Source: Glandiceps talaboti
Taxonomy: Eukaryota > Hemichordata > Enteropneusta > Spengelidae
Length of the DNA stretch: 64,000 nt
Assembly (NCBI RefSeq): GCF_964340395.1
Contig: NC_135552.1
Coordinates: forward strand, 7,874,494 to 7,938,493
Direction: 5' to 3'
In this document: positions 1-12,178 of the stretch, in pieces
Numbering within the stretch: the first letter of the stretch is position 1
How the letters are laid out: every line of letters begins with the position of its first letter
Translations under genes and position numbers: made by a program
Notes under the pieces: model-generated
The model's input: the letters and a program-made list of their open reading frames with translations, nothing else
Told to the model about the DNA's origin: nothing
Databases searched by the model: none

Positions 1-654
1 TTCATCCTTCTCATCTCAATTCACTTCTCATTATGTATTCAACTCACTTCTGTGGTTCATGATATTTTCATGTTTTAAAAAAAAAATCCAATTTGCAGGA
101 GAAAGTTTATTTTTACCTTCTGTTAGTATCAAGTTGTTATCAATAACACACATGGGCTCGGACCCATACACTCATCATCACTATGTTCTTGCAGGTCAGG
201 ACCAGAAATATTTTATCAAATACAATCAAATTCATTCTTTGTCTCGATCAGTAAAATAATTGTCCAAAGTCTACTGTAAAAACTTGCCAACGTCAAAACA
301 ACGTAGACTCATACTTTGCACATAAAAGTGTTGCACCAATCATATTCTTGAATATCTGTGAATGTATGGTCTGTTTCTGCTAACAACTTCACCATGGTAA
401 GGAGGGCGTTATTACTGACATATACCAGCCATAAAATCTAATGTGTTGTGACAACATATTTTGATCACCCTTAATAATAGATAACCAACAGTAACGTTTG
501 TCCACCTGAACGGATACCATTTATTATGTATTTTACATGATCAGTGTCAGCTCTTTATAGTACACATGAGCTGGTTTGGTGATAAAATCACAAAAAAATA
601 CAACCCATAACGACAAAGTAAAGCATATTCTGTATGTATCACAATCGTTTATAG

Positions 655-775
655 CATTCATATCAAGTGTAAAAGTATACTGTTTCATTTGCTAATTGAC
701 CACATTAGAAAGGCCACATGCTAGGGTTGTAAATAAACCAATTGAAACAGTATACTTTTACACTTGATATGAATG
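655..775. mobile_element. Small foldback element with perfect 33-bp arms
   Basis: The arms 655-687 and 743-775 are perfect inverted complements (33 of 33 bases) around a 55-bp loop. The outer end of each arm reads CATTCATATCAAGTG on its own strand. A 121-bp unit of this form is typical of a young foldback MITE. I could not define a target-site duplication. Confidence 0.6.
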
Positions 776-979
776 TTGTAAACATGCACAGCACATAGAG
801 AAAGTACTTTACTTCAGTGTTACTCGTTGTATATAACATACCCAATAATTTAAAACTACAATATATAAGAATGAAAATATAGTTTTAAAAATAGTACTAT
901 TCCCTGGCAGTTTAAGTGTAATAAGTAGTTTCCCATTACCCCAGTTAAAAACTTAAAACTACACAAACTTTAAAAAACG

Positions 980-1458
980 TCCAAATGGATGAGAAATTGA
1001 CATTCATGTCAAACAAGAATGTGAAACAATATCGATGAAATATCTGTGTTTGTATCCCAGGGATAATAAATTGCAAATAATGCCACCTAAAATGCATCAA
1101 GAGTTTGTTAATGTATATACAGGAAGTAAATTGTAAACAAACTTGGTATTTTACACAAGTAATCAAAATATTTGACCATGGTATGTTTTAATATATGGAG
1201 AAATAACAGACACATACTGTCTGGACAGGATGTAGTGATTACCTGCCAGCCAGCTAGCTTGTTTACAGAGTACTTGCTTACATACATGCAATAACAAATT
1301 TTACACATTTTTAAAATGTTTTTAACTTGGTCTATGTTGTGTCACATTGTTTTTTCTGTTGTATGACATTCAAGTAGAGAATCATAGCAAAGTTGTTTCT
1401 TTTATAAAATTATAAATGTAAAAATGAATTTTCATTTCTCAACCATATGGTCACTTTA
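980..1458. mobile_element. Decayed copy of the AAGTGGCCATATGG foldback MITE
   Basis: The right part (about 1285-1458) follows the family consensus in order: AACAAATTTTACACATTTTT, ACTTGGTCTATGTTG, CAAGTAG, then ACCATATGGTCACTTTAA. The left part (from about 988, AAATGGATGAGAAAT) is weaker. It is more diverged than the four copies to its right, so probably older. Confidence 0.5.
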
Positions 1459-2703
1459 AATGAAGCATACACTTTATATCCATAGTGACGCACAAAACGT
1501 TCACTTGAACGTACACGCATGGAGAGTTTCCACTTTCACTAGTCATCCTGTAGAAGGGTCTATTTGAATTAAGTTTGAATGACAAATCATGCAATTTGTG
1601 GTACAACAGAAGTGAAATACAGTAGTTCAATTGACCACTTACATATATAAGTGATAATCCAATTGCAGACAATATTGTCTGTTTCTGTCATATCAAGTGA
1701 TTTAATTCTCACCAATATACCTAATCAGATCTGCTAGGTGTCGGATCAGAAGTAGGAAAGTAGTGGTTTGCATGTATGGAGATGTGATGCCGTGACCATG
1801 TCTATCTCACGCTGTATGGGATCATGAGCACTCTTTATAATTAGATATTTTAATTGATATATTAATCAGTTTGTATATAAAAAAAATTGATGTTTTAAAC
1901 AACGGCATATTCAGTCACATCGTTGTAAACCACAATCTCTCTTACAACACTATCCAAGACACACTACCTGACAAAGAGAGATTTTCTTGTTGTTGTTATT
2001 TTATGTGTCACAGAGAGAAAAATAAAATCTGGTTTGCGAGAAAGAGTCACTGAAAATAAAATTAAAAAAGTGTATCTGATTTGTCCCACTACACAATTTC
2101 CTGTGTACTAGCACAGTTCCCGCCAACAGTATGAATGACGTACGTATGACTGAACAAAGAGATGATACAATGTAATTAACTTAAACGTACGTCATGTATA
2201 ATTATTACTGTATGGTTAAACATCACATACAGCAATTGTTACAAAAAATTTAATCTATATTGTTATTTGATATAAACTGATATATTTAGACTAGCAGAAC
2301 TGATACTAGTGATAGAGTGACACAGAAAATGTGCACTTCCTACACAATACTTGTAACCCATTCAAGCTGTCATCTTCAATGGCTGTCATCCATTCTGATT
2401 CAGACTCAGGTAATCTTGTTTTATCACGTTCTTTCTCGCGAGACTCAATCTGTTGGATTCTTCATCTGATATTTTGCATGCAGCTATGGAAGCTAGTTTC
2501 ACAAACACCTATTTATCTATCCCTAAGAGTGCAAAAGTTACAAGTAATTTAGCTCCTAAGAATAAGTAAAACTAAAAGCACTAATGTTTTGAATTACAAT
2601 TCTTTAATAGGTGGAGATCAGATAATCATGAGCAAGCACACAACTAAACAAGTAATTATATCAAAAGTAACATATTAAAATATCGTAAATCTGTACTTCT
2701 ACA

Positions 2704-3018
2704 ATACATAATAATAACTTTATTGCCATATATAAATGCAAAAGCTTACAATGGAAATTGGTATAGTTTTGCGGATAAAAGACAAGTTAAAAGAAAACCA
2801 CATAAAACTGGTAAGAATATAAACTATGATTAAATACAATGGTTGACGTGAATTAAAAGTAGTGACATAATATGATCTACAATAAATATATGGTAAAATA
2901 TTATGCTCTGTTTAGTGTGCATACAGCCGTGGGATAAAAACTGTTATAGAAACGATTCGTCTGTGATTTAATTGTTCTATACCGTGACCCTGAAGGCAAT
3001 AATTCAAACAAAGTGTAT
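2704..3018 (-). mobile_element. LINE 3' end: RT-ORF C-terminus plus 3' UTR
   Basis: The minus strand of 2901-3014 reads without a stop as a LINE-type C-terminus: LPSGSRYRTIKSQTNRF, then NSFYP, then LN, and a TAA stop at 2901-2903. The pattern LPSGRRYR...TNRF.NSF.P.A...LN is familiar from the C-termini of CR1/L2/jockey-like non-LTR retrotransposon ORFs. About 200 bp of 3' UTR follows, ending at an ATAAAGTTATTATTATG tail near 2704. Everything upstream of this C-terminus is missing, as expected for 5' truncation. The clade is not determined. Confidence 0.6.
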
Positions 3019-3412
3019 TACGGAGTACTTATCTATACCTGTTATTTTGCCTTGTTGTAATTCTTTAATTATGATTCAGTATTTCTGTGTGAGAAAACAG
3101 CTGTATAACTTTCTGAAAATTTATTTTAACCAAATTCATGCAACTGTATAATATGAAAGCAATTAGGAAAGCTTTCAACTAGGAACTTTTGTTGAGTTTT
3201 CAGAATGTTACCACGACAACAGTTAAGTTAATACATGGGTGTATAAAAGTAGCCGCGTAATTATACATTTTATATTCTAAAATTTTACAATTACACAGTT
3301 GATAAACTTTCTATAAATTTTATATAGTTGCATGCCATACTATTTTAATAATATTTTATCATTATGAAAAATTACAGGATTCAAGGTTAAGGTTTAATAG
3401 TTACTTGATTAA

Positions 3413-3767
3413 AAGTGGCCATATGGATGAGGATTAGGTATTTATTTTGGATTTTTTAATTTATAAAACAAATTTGTCATGGCTTCTAAGTTGAAAAATC
3501 AATGTGAAACAACATTGACAAAGTCCGTGTTTGAAACTAAATACATTGCAAAAAGCTAAAAAAAAAATGTGTAAAAAGTTTGTTATTGAACGTACAATAA
3601 CAAACATTTTACATATTTATTAATGTTTTGTATGTTATTGAGTTACCAACAACGACTTGGTATATGTTGTTTCACATTGATTTTTTTTATCTAGGAAGCC
3701 ATGACAAAATTGTTTTGTAAATTAAAAATCCAAAATAAATATCCAATCCATTATCCATGTGGCCATT
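3413..3767. mobile_element. Foldback MITE, family A copy 1
   Basis: About 355 bp that is an imperfect inverted repeat along nearly its whole length. It begins AAGTGGCCATATGGATGAGG and ends with the complement (CATGTGGCCATTT). The centre is GTTATTGAACGTACAATAAC. There is no coding capacity. It belongs with the copies at 6634, 8604 and 10822. Confidence 0.8.
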
Positions 3768-4619
3768 TCAACGTAGCTGTATAACTGTAAACTTTATATT
3801 CTTGGACTGCCAAGGGTTAGCTAGATAGCTAACTGAATGTCAATTCTGTTCTGTGTGAGGGAAAAAAGACTTAAAAGTGGCTTGAAATATTGAAATAATC
3901 ATCATGGTTCCAGGTTAAAGAATACCAATATCAGAAATATTCTATACTTCAGTGACATTTAATTCAAAAAATACAAATGTCAGAAGGGGAAGCTTTTACT
4001 TGGAGAGACTTTCATTTCCATTCCGGAAATCAAATTAAATGTCATCAGGTGAAAAAAAGTTGTATTTTATCTAAAAATTTAATTCAGATGAAATCACTGT
4101 TTTTACAAGTGTAATATCCCTATGGTGTTCAATTCACATCTGGTTTACGTACAAGACAATTGACAGATGTGTGCTGACAAAAACATGAAACATCTTAACC
4201 AGGGCTAATTTATCAAACATTCTACCATACCATAGGGTGGCATTTACCTTACGTAAGCAAACGCCATTTGAAAAGATAGCCAATAAATCCAAATTATGAT
4301 TGTTATCTGTTTAAAATCATGAAATTTAATTTCGATGTAAATGTATATAAATTTATAATGTGCAGTCATGTAATTGTTACATTAGTTTTGTTAACATTGT
4401 CATCTGTCCACAATTTGAATAAACTTTCAATACTTTAGAAATATTCAAAAGAAAATTTTTTAGCAACAATTTTAATTATTTACATTTATTATTTAAATAA
4501 TTTTCTAATTTTGTTATCTATAAATAAAAAAAAATGTTTTGTGAAAATTAAAACTTTCACATGACTTCAAAATTTTATAAATATGGTGGCATAATAAAGT
4601 TTGAAATTTGTAGCATCCT

Positions 4620-4725
4620 AAGGTAGCTTATAATCCAAGCGAATAGGGATTTTGAATTTTGATTTCCCCAGCTATTGGTGAAATAAAAGAATTCAAAAAC
4701 CCCATTTGCATGGATTCCAGGCTTC
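4620..4725. repeat. Short imperfect foldback
   Basis: AATAGGGATTTTGAATTTT (about 4642-4660) pairs with AATTCAAAAACCCCATT (about 4690-4706). Flanking stretches pair more weakly. It may be a decayed MITE; no family member was recognised. Confidence 0.4.
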
Positions 4726-4859
4726 AATAATGGATAGATTATTTAAATCTATATGACGTTATATGTTGCCAGTACTGTCTGTCAGATTTTACACGTTAGG
4801 GTTATGTCTGTGGTGGAATTTAAAACCTGTAATTTTTATAGCCTCTTTGATATAAAGGA

Positions 4860-5130
4860 GGTGTGATGGCTGAATATGTACAATGGCTGGCTTAGAATCT
4901 ACAAGTTGCCTCACCACTGTAATTTGGATCTGAATGGCTATCTCCAGGCAAAGGTTTGAACCACCATTGTGTGCTAGTCAACTGAGCTGCATAATTACCA
5001 GGTCTCCTGGCTCCTAAGTACTTTTTACCTTGAAATAAAACAATGGTGAATATTGATGTCCTGCTATAATAATGATGCATGTCTGCTGACTCCCATGCAA
5101 TAATACATGTCCTTGACAAGGGTCTAATCA
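4860..5130 (+). mobile_element. tRNA-like SINE, family S, plus orientation
   Basis: The head GTGTGATGGCTGAAT...ACAATGGCTGGCTTAGAATC aligns with the reverse complement of the right ends of the copies at 39485-39755 and 43215-43490. An internal GGTTCAAACC (reverse strand, about 4954-4963) is a perfect pol III B-box. Diverged; borders approximate. Confidence 0.5.
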
Positions 5131-5209
5131 ATTAAACAATCTGAGTGTATTTGTTATAGTAATTTCCTACTCTGTGCTCAAAGCATACACATCTAAATTA
5201 CTAGTGTTA

Positions 5210-5365
5210 CTAACCCTGGCATGGACCTGTAACAGCACAATGTCTCACTTCCTCAATTCCTATAACCCATAGCAGTCTTTTTATAAGTAAGACTGGATTA
5301 AAGCATTCACATTGCAACCGCTATCCTACCAGGTTCCTAATTATATGCTGCTGGATTGAAGAATG
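5210..5365 (-). mobile_element. tRNA-like SINE, family S, truncated
   Basis: Shares an ordered set of blocks with the copy at 43215-43490: CCTGGCA near the start, TTAAAGCATTCACATTG, and CTATCCTACCAGGT. The tRNA-like head is absent, consistent with 5' truncation. Confidence 0.45.
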
Positions 5366-6169
5366 AGGAACAAGCTTCAACTTTGTATTCCTTGGCAATC
5401 GTGCTTAATGTCAGTGTAAAATCGTGAAATGACTTCCCAGAACCCAAAGTTGATGAAAATACCTTATTTCCTGCAGCAGCGTACCACTTTAATAGGGCTG
5501 TTGCACTTCGCCATGTTATCTGTGTATGCCGTGTATACTAATAAATGTAACTGTGTCTAGCACTTCACTCATGGAGAGTATGTGTACAATAATAAAGACT
5601 CTTCTAATTAATTATACAACAGAGAAAAACTATTAATGAACACAAGCACAATTTAAGTACATTCTGTATTAATCTTCCCAAACACCACAGTTCTGATTCT
5701 AGCATCGATTTTTACGGAATGATAGCATATATTAAAGTTAAAGCAATTTACTTGTTTGTTAAAATCAGTCCCTGTAAATCCTAATGAGCCAGCTGGCTGA
5801 AATCGATTTCAAATCAATTGTAACGTCGACAGACAGGAACAGCTGAACTGTTTTCAGTTATAGTTTCAGGGAGAAAGAAAGAGAGAGTGCAGAGAGAGAG
5901 AAAGAGCTATTACATTGTAATTACAAGCATGGTGTATTTCCGCAAGAGACTGTGATGAACCTAATCTTTTTATGTTTATGACTGTATTGGGAATGTATTA
6001 GACAGAGTTGTACAAGTAGTACTAGTAGTATATATGTTTCTTATCTACATGTTCTCATAAAAATCCACAGCAATCTACTCTTCCCATATCAACGTCTACT
6101 CAGAGTTTACCCATGAAATATTGTATGTTGTGAATCATGTAGAATTCCAAAATACTAAATACTCTTCAA

Positions 6170-6634
6170 AACTTCACTTTTCATACATGCTGTGAAAGAT
6201 GATGTGTCCCCACTGTTTAAGTAATTTACAATATTATATCAGTTCTGTGTTTTGTTTACGCCATTTTATATAATACAGCTTATTAGCCGAATACTTGAAA
6301 AGTTAACTTTTCATACATGCTGTGAAAAATTATATCATTGTGTCCCCACTGTTTAAGTTATTGACAATATTATATCAGTTCTGTGTTTTGTTAATGCCAT
6401 TTTATATAATGTAAAAGCTTATTAGGAGAATACTTGAAAAGTTAACTTTTCATACAAGCTGTGAAAAATTATATCGTGTCCCTACTGTTTAAGTAATTTA
6501 CAATATTATATCAGTTCTGTGTTTGTTTTGTTTATGCTATTTTATATAATATAAAAGCTTATTAGCAGAATACTTGAAAAGTTAACTTTTTGTACATGCT
6601 GTGAAAAATTATATCATCATTTCCACACTGTTTA
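6170..6634 (+). repeat. Tandem repeat, about 125-140 bp unit, 3.5 copies
   Basis: Each unit contains ACTTTTCATACATGCTGTGA, CCCCACTGTTTAAGT, ACAATATTATATCAGTTCTG and GAATACTTGAAAAGTTAAC. The fourth unit is interrupted by the family A MITE at 6634-6984 and resumes after it with ATTGACAATATTTTATGTGTG. Confidence 0.8.
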
Positions 6635-6984
6635 GAGTGGCCATATGGATGAGCCGTGGGTATTTAGTTTGAATTTTTGATTTATAAAACAATTTCATCA
6701 TGGCTTCCTACTAAATGTGACATAACATATACCAAGTCTGTGTTTGTAAAGCAAAAAATAAATTGCAATAAATTGCAATAAATGTGTAAAAAATTTGTTA
6801 TTGAATGTACAGTGACAAACTTTTTAGACACATTTTTGAGCTTTTTGCAATGTATTGAGTTACAGACACAGACTTGGTCAATGTTGATTCACTTTGATTT
6901 TTCAAGTAGGAGGCCGTGATAAAGTTGTTTTTATAAATTCAAAATCCAAACTAAATACCCAAGCCTCATCCGTATAGTCACTTT
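6634..6984. mobile_element. Foldback MITE, family A copy 2, inside a tandem array
   Basis: Starts GAGTGGCCATATGGATGAG and ends CGTATAGTCACTTTAA, with near full-length inverted symmetry. It splits a unit of the preceding tandem repeat, so the empty target (CACTGTTTAAGT in intact units) can be compared directly. It appears to have duplicated TTTA or a 2-3 bp subset of it. Confidence 0.8.
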
Positions 6985-8132
6985 AAATCATTGACAATAT
7001 TTTATGTGTGAAGTAAGTCATTCTATGTTAGCTTGTATATTTGTATATTTGTGTGTTTCGTATATGCACCATATGTCAGTGATATGTTTCCAAGGATACA
7101 ATACCCCTGAAAACAAAATGGGGAAATCTGGTAAAAATTTGGATAGATTTGCATAATTTGTATATTAATTAATGATTACTCAAAAGAAGGACAAATAATT
7201 CCCCATCAGCTGATATAAATAAATATAACTAAAAATATAGTCTATTCTCAAAAGATGCAGTTTTAATACATTGCATCAGTTTTTAACAGAATTATATATA
7301 CTCATAAATTAAAATTGAGTACATTCTCATGCATAGTTTATGAATATTTTAAATTGTACCATCTATCAGAAATATCACAAATAGTAGATATGACAATATC
7401 TTATCATATTTGAGAATAATTCAAAAGTAATGCAATTTTTTTTTTGAGGACATCATTTTATTTGTTACTTTTCTGCAGTCTTGGTTCAAACTTGACAGTT
7501 GCCAGGGGAACTCCTGGAGTTAGGTGATTAAATGTCAACCTGTGTCAACAGCAAGTAGATAGACATCACAATGTGATTCAGAAGGGACTGTCATTGGATA
7601 CTTGTGTTTTGTTATGGACAAGTAGACATAGGTTGACCCTGAGCTCATATAAAACAGAGATTCTTAAAAACCCTGAAATACCCATTTCCTGTGCCAGCCA
7701 TACTTCATAAAACTATTGTTCAAAAACATTAAGTTGATGAACTGCTGGTTGGAGTTTGTAGTTGACCTCAACTAGTAATGGATTGTTAGGTTAATGGATT
7801 TTTTTTTTGACATGCTGTTCATCTATTTAGTAATGTTCTGTCTAATGGCTACGTTTTCCTACATACCATCATCGTAAAATGACTAGCCTCCTTATGGCAG
7901 TGCTTAACAGGCGTCCACATACAGAGTCACGTCCGATTTTCATTTCATCAGAAAAATTGTACTCTAGTGTGTCTTGTAAGAATGGCACCATGCTCACAAA
8001 CCAACTCGTCAATTGTTATTGCCACAAATCTTTCTCCTCCTAAGGGGCTTACATGTACAACTTGTTAGCAAACAAATTACTCTTTCCCTAGAGGGCTTCT
8101 TGTTTATATGGTCGGAAAACATTTCAATTGTC

Positions 8133-8397
8133 GGTACCTGTGATAACATTTACCTCATGCTAGAGGATCAAAATAGAACAAGAAGATTAACTTATTCTCA
8201 GTACCTGTGATAACATTTTACCTCATGCTAGAGGGTCAAACTGGAACAAGAAGGTTCACTTATTCTCAGTACCTGCGATAACATTTTACCTCATACTAGA
8301 GGGTCAAAATAGAACAAGAAGGTTGACTTATTCTCAGTACCTGCAATAGAATTTTACCTCATGCTAGAGGGTCACAATAGAACAAGGTTGACTTATT
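8133..8397 (+). repeat. Tandem repeat, about 67-bp unit, 4 copies
   Basis: The unit contains CAGTACCTGTGATAACATTT, TACCTCATGCTAGAGGGTCA and AACAAGAAGGTTGACTTATT. The last unit is shortened. No coding significance. Confidence 0.8.
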
Positions 8398-8603
8398 GTC
8401 ACACACACCTATACAATAGCATCTGAAGAACGTGGAACGAAAGTTATGGTGTCGACCAAAAAATTAAATGTTCATTATTTTTATATGATGTGTGTAGGCA
8501 GTAATATTAAAGAAAAAGTAAAAGATGGCAAATTGATGACCATATCATTCCAACTGATTTGGTAACTAATACCAATCTTTTCAGTGAAAATTAAATACAT
8601 ATT

Positions 8604-8961
8604 AAAGTGGCCATATATGGATGAGGATTGGATATTTATTTTGGATTTTTAATTTATAAAACAATTTCATCATGGCTTCCTACTTGAAAAATGAATGTAA
8701 AATAACATATACCAAGTCTGTGTTAGTAACTCAATACATTGTAAATTCCTAACAAATGAGTAAAAATAATTGTTATTGTACGTACAATAACGTACATTTT
8801 ACACATTTATTAAATCTATTGCCATTCATTGAGTTACAAACACAAACTTGACATACGTTTTCTCATTGATTTTTCAAGTAGGAAGCCAAGATGATAAAAT
8901 TGTTTTATAAATTAAAAATCCAAAATAAATATCCCAATCCTCATCCATATATGGCCACTTT
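8604..8961. mobile_element. Foldback MITE, family A copy 3
   Basis: About 358 bp, AAGTGGCCATATATGGATGA to TCATCCATATATGGCCACTT. The centre GTTATTGTACGTACAATAAC is a perfect palindrome, making this the most symmetrical copy. Both ends share an ATATAT variant, which suggests that the arms are kept similar by gene conversion or by copying from one arm. Confidence 0.8.
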
Positions 8962-10434
8962 CAGATAAAGGATTCTGCAGTTTATTGAGATTTCAAATAT
9001 TAAATATTATAATGATATATCCATACATGTAGAGAGTGATTTGAAAGTTATTTTTGTAACCATCATAAAACCACTCACCTGATTGACGGAAATGTCAATT
9101 TAAAGTCTGTTCTTCTCCTTTTGTACAAGAATGGCAAACTTACTTAAATTGATTTGTGAAAATGACATGCTGCATTTCCCAGATATACAGCGATAAGACT
9201 TAATTGAAATGTGAGTGTGTTCATTACGTTCATCGCGAAATGTCTCCTAAATGTCAGAATACTTTCACCATTAAACAGAGACTAGGCTGACATTTAGAAT
9301 TTGCCCATTATAGAATAAGAAAACGTGGAAGTTTCAAAATTGACATTAAATTAGTAACAGAAATTGGATAGCGTATGCAATGTTGTGTTCCCTGTTTTAG
9401 ATAAATGTATTGAATGACATTCAGCTTGTACCATTGTCAGTTCTGTAAACTTTGAGTTCTCAATTTATTATACAGATCTTGTGGAGCTGGCTTCATATGC
9501 TAGTATACTAGAGTCTTTTAAGTTTTACATAGTTGTGATTCAGATATCTAGCATGTTCTTTAGATGTAGAAAAAACCACAGTGACTTTTACAACCCTTGC
9601 ACTAGTTGTCTAGAAATGCTGTTGATCATAACATTAGTATGTTAGTAGTCAATTAAAACTGGCTTTCAGAAGGTGCCGAAAAAGTCATCTCATTATCACG
9701 CTATCAAACAGACATACTGTCATATATGTATATTGATCCGAAAAAAAAATTACATTGTGTATCTCTTTTGTAAGTTCACTTCATGTTCTTATCAGCATGT
9801 TTTTTAAGTCTGTTTAAGTTATTTACATTGCCATATACAATATGTCTAACTTTCACAGACAAACAAAATGATAAAAGCATTGCATGTATCTACATCATTC
9901 TGAGCATAGACTCTCCACTATGATCTGAGGCACCCGCTATTTTTTTCGTATCAATGTATGACAATTTGATATTGTGATAAGGAGATGACTTTGAGGTTCC
10001 TTCAAAGCCAGGTTTTTAATTGTCCATCACTGATAAAACTGACATTCTGATCAACAACATTTCTAGACAACTGGTGCAAAGGTAGTAATATTCTTAGGAG
10101 ACATAGTCTGATAAAAAAAAACTTTTAAAAAGTCTGATAAAAAAAAAAATCTTTTAAAAAGTACATGTAAGGTCCTACAAGTTTAAAATCAATGCATCAT
10201 AGTAACTCAATTCCACTGTCGTATTGCAAAGAGGGACAATAGGAGCATAGAATTTTGTTGAATCTTAATGTTTGAATATGAATCTAAAAACACCTAGAAC
10301 ATGATGACCCTTCATTTTGTTGTCAAGTTACACTTTTTTGTAGAATTATTAAACTAGAAATAATGAAAAATTATGTTTTAACCCCAAAACACACCTATTT
10401 TGACATAATTTCTTGTATACTTACCTTTTTGGAA

Positions 10435-10740
10435 AAGTATGCTGTAGATAGAGATGTCTGCAGTATAAAGTAGAAGGGAAAGTGTCTAACTTAAAATGAC
10501 AAGTGTCAGGAAGTATGCTGTAGATAGAGATGTCTGCAGTATGAAGTAGAAGGGAAAGTGTCCAACTTAAAATGACAAGTGTCAGGAAGTATAGATGTCT
10601 GTAGTCTGAAGTAGAAAGGAAAGTTTCAAGAAATGACAAGCATTGAACTAATAGGGCGTGTTACAGATCTATAATTAGGTGTCTTGTACAAGTAGAAGGG
10701 AAAGTGTTTCACTTAAAATGACTAGCATCAGGAAGTATGT
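10435..10740 (+). repeat. Tandem repeat, 76-bp unit
   Basis: Two near-identical 76-bp units begin at 10435 and 10511 (AAGTATGCTGTAGATAGAGA), followed by a partial third to about 10640. A detached fragment at 10690-10740 (AGAAGGGAAAGTGT) is separated by unrelated sequence. Confidence 0.75.
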
Positions 10741-10821
10741 TGTAACAATTGTTTACTAAATGTTAGACGAACATGACGTACGTGGTCAATATGCCTGTCA
10801 AGACATACGACATATACTATT

Positions 10822-11170
10822 TAAGTAGCCATATGGATGAGGATGTGTGGTATTTATTGTGGATTTTTAATTTATAAAACAATTTTATCATGGCTTCCGA
10901 CTTGACAAATGCATGTGAAACAACATTAAGTCTGTGTTTGTGACTCAGTACATTGCAAAAAGCTAAAACATGTGTAGAAAAGTTTGTTATATTGTACTTC
11001 AGTAACAAACATTTTTACACTTTTATTAATCTTTTTGCAGTGTATTGAGTTACAAACAAGGACTTGACATATGTTGTTTCATTTGATTTTTCAAGTAGGA
11101 AACCATGGTAAAATTGTTTTATAAATTAAAAATCCAAACTAGATACCCAATCTTCATCCATATGGCCACA
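10822..11170. mobile_element. Foldback MITE, family A copy 4
   Basis: Starts AAGTAGCCATATGGATGAGG and ends TCATCCATATGGCCACATC. Inverted arms of about 170 bp meet near 10990-11010. Confidence 0.75.
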
Positions 11171-11469
11171 TCAACAATATGTACTGTATTTTTCTTGTTT
11201 TGTGTAGATATTTACTGAGTAAGTACTTAAGATTGGAAGGGATATTATCGTACGTGCATATTTAGAAATTATGCAGAAAATATTGTTCGTCATTCAGCCA
11301 AGGAAAATGTGAGTGATATAAGGGCTGAATGAAGAAAATTACATATGAATGATATGATTGAACCTTATGACGCATGAGTGCAAGTGTGACGTAGTCAGGG
11401 TATTTGCATGAGTGCTTTCAGATTGCTCTGTGACTGCACTTTCACGAGTGGAGCATGTGCTGTGAAAGT

Positions 11470-11920
11470 GCAGCAGAAAACGTTGTGAGTGCAAATCCCC
11501 TTGAGTGCACACACTGGCACTCACATGGCAAGGGGTTTTGTTATTACAGTGTAATAATGTATGTTTATGTGAAACAGTAAATTGTTGTAAAAATCATATG
11601 ATTCCGTGCATAAGGAAATGGGTCCTCATTTGCATATAATTTGCATATATGTATTCAATAATATTTTTGGTATTGCACTGCAATCAGTGTGCCCTCTAAT
11701 GATAGCCAAATTTTGTTGTTGAGTCAAAACGAGAAAAACTGGGATTTCTTATGAGGTACCACATAGTGAGAGATAGGGGAACACCAAATTTTGGTGCGTC
11801 ACTAGAAATTGTGTGCGTCAGTGGAGCGTCAAATTGGCTTAGAGGGCACTCTGACTGCAATGCAAATACTAGAGTATGTGCACACACACATACCAGTGCA
11901 AGTGTTATTTTCCCTGTGCA
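11470..11920 (+). repeat. Interspersed repeat, family O, with paired octamer motifs and a nested hAT MITE
   Basis: Homologous to the reverse complement of 26190-26450. Shared blocks in order: GGGGTT...TTATTA, ATGATTC, CTCATTTGCATAT.ATTTGCAT, TGCAAATAC, GCACACACACA. It carries two ATTTGCAT octamers at 11628 and 11639, 11 bp apart. The hAT MITE at 11685-11853 is inserted in it. Borders are approximate and the class is unknown. Confidence 0.55.
11685..11853. mobile_element. hAT-type MITE, copy 1, with exact 8-bp target duplication
   Basis: 169 bp with terminal inverted repeats CAGTGTGCCCTCTAA and (complement of the right end) CAGAGTGCCCTCTAA. It is flanked on both sides by the identical octamer ACTGCAAT (11677-11684 and 11854-11861). 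An 8-bp duplication and CAG-starting termini are hallmarks of the hAT superfamily. There is no coding capacity; it would be moved by a transposase encoded elsewhere. Confidence 0.88.
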
Positions 11921-12178
11921 AGCTTGATTTAAAGGAGCACAGGTTGAGTTTAGATGGTTTTTACTTTGGTTAGTAACTTTACATAAACCCATGGCTATAA
12001 CTAATCAGGTAAAGTGTTTCAACTCATATACCAATTATACAACAGAAACAATGTTGTAGCCAAGTGTTGGTGATTTAGAATGAACCAGTGTGTAAATTCC
12101 ATACTTTCTGTTCAAACATGTACAACATGGCTTGAGTACAAAAAGTGATAGTGATGTTTCTTGATAAATGTCAGAAGT

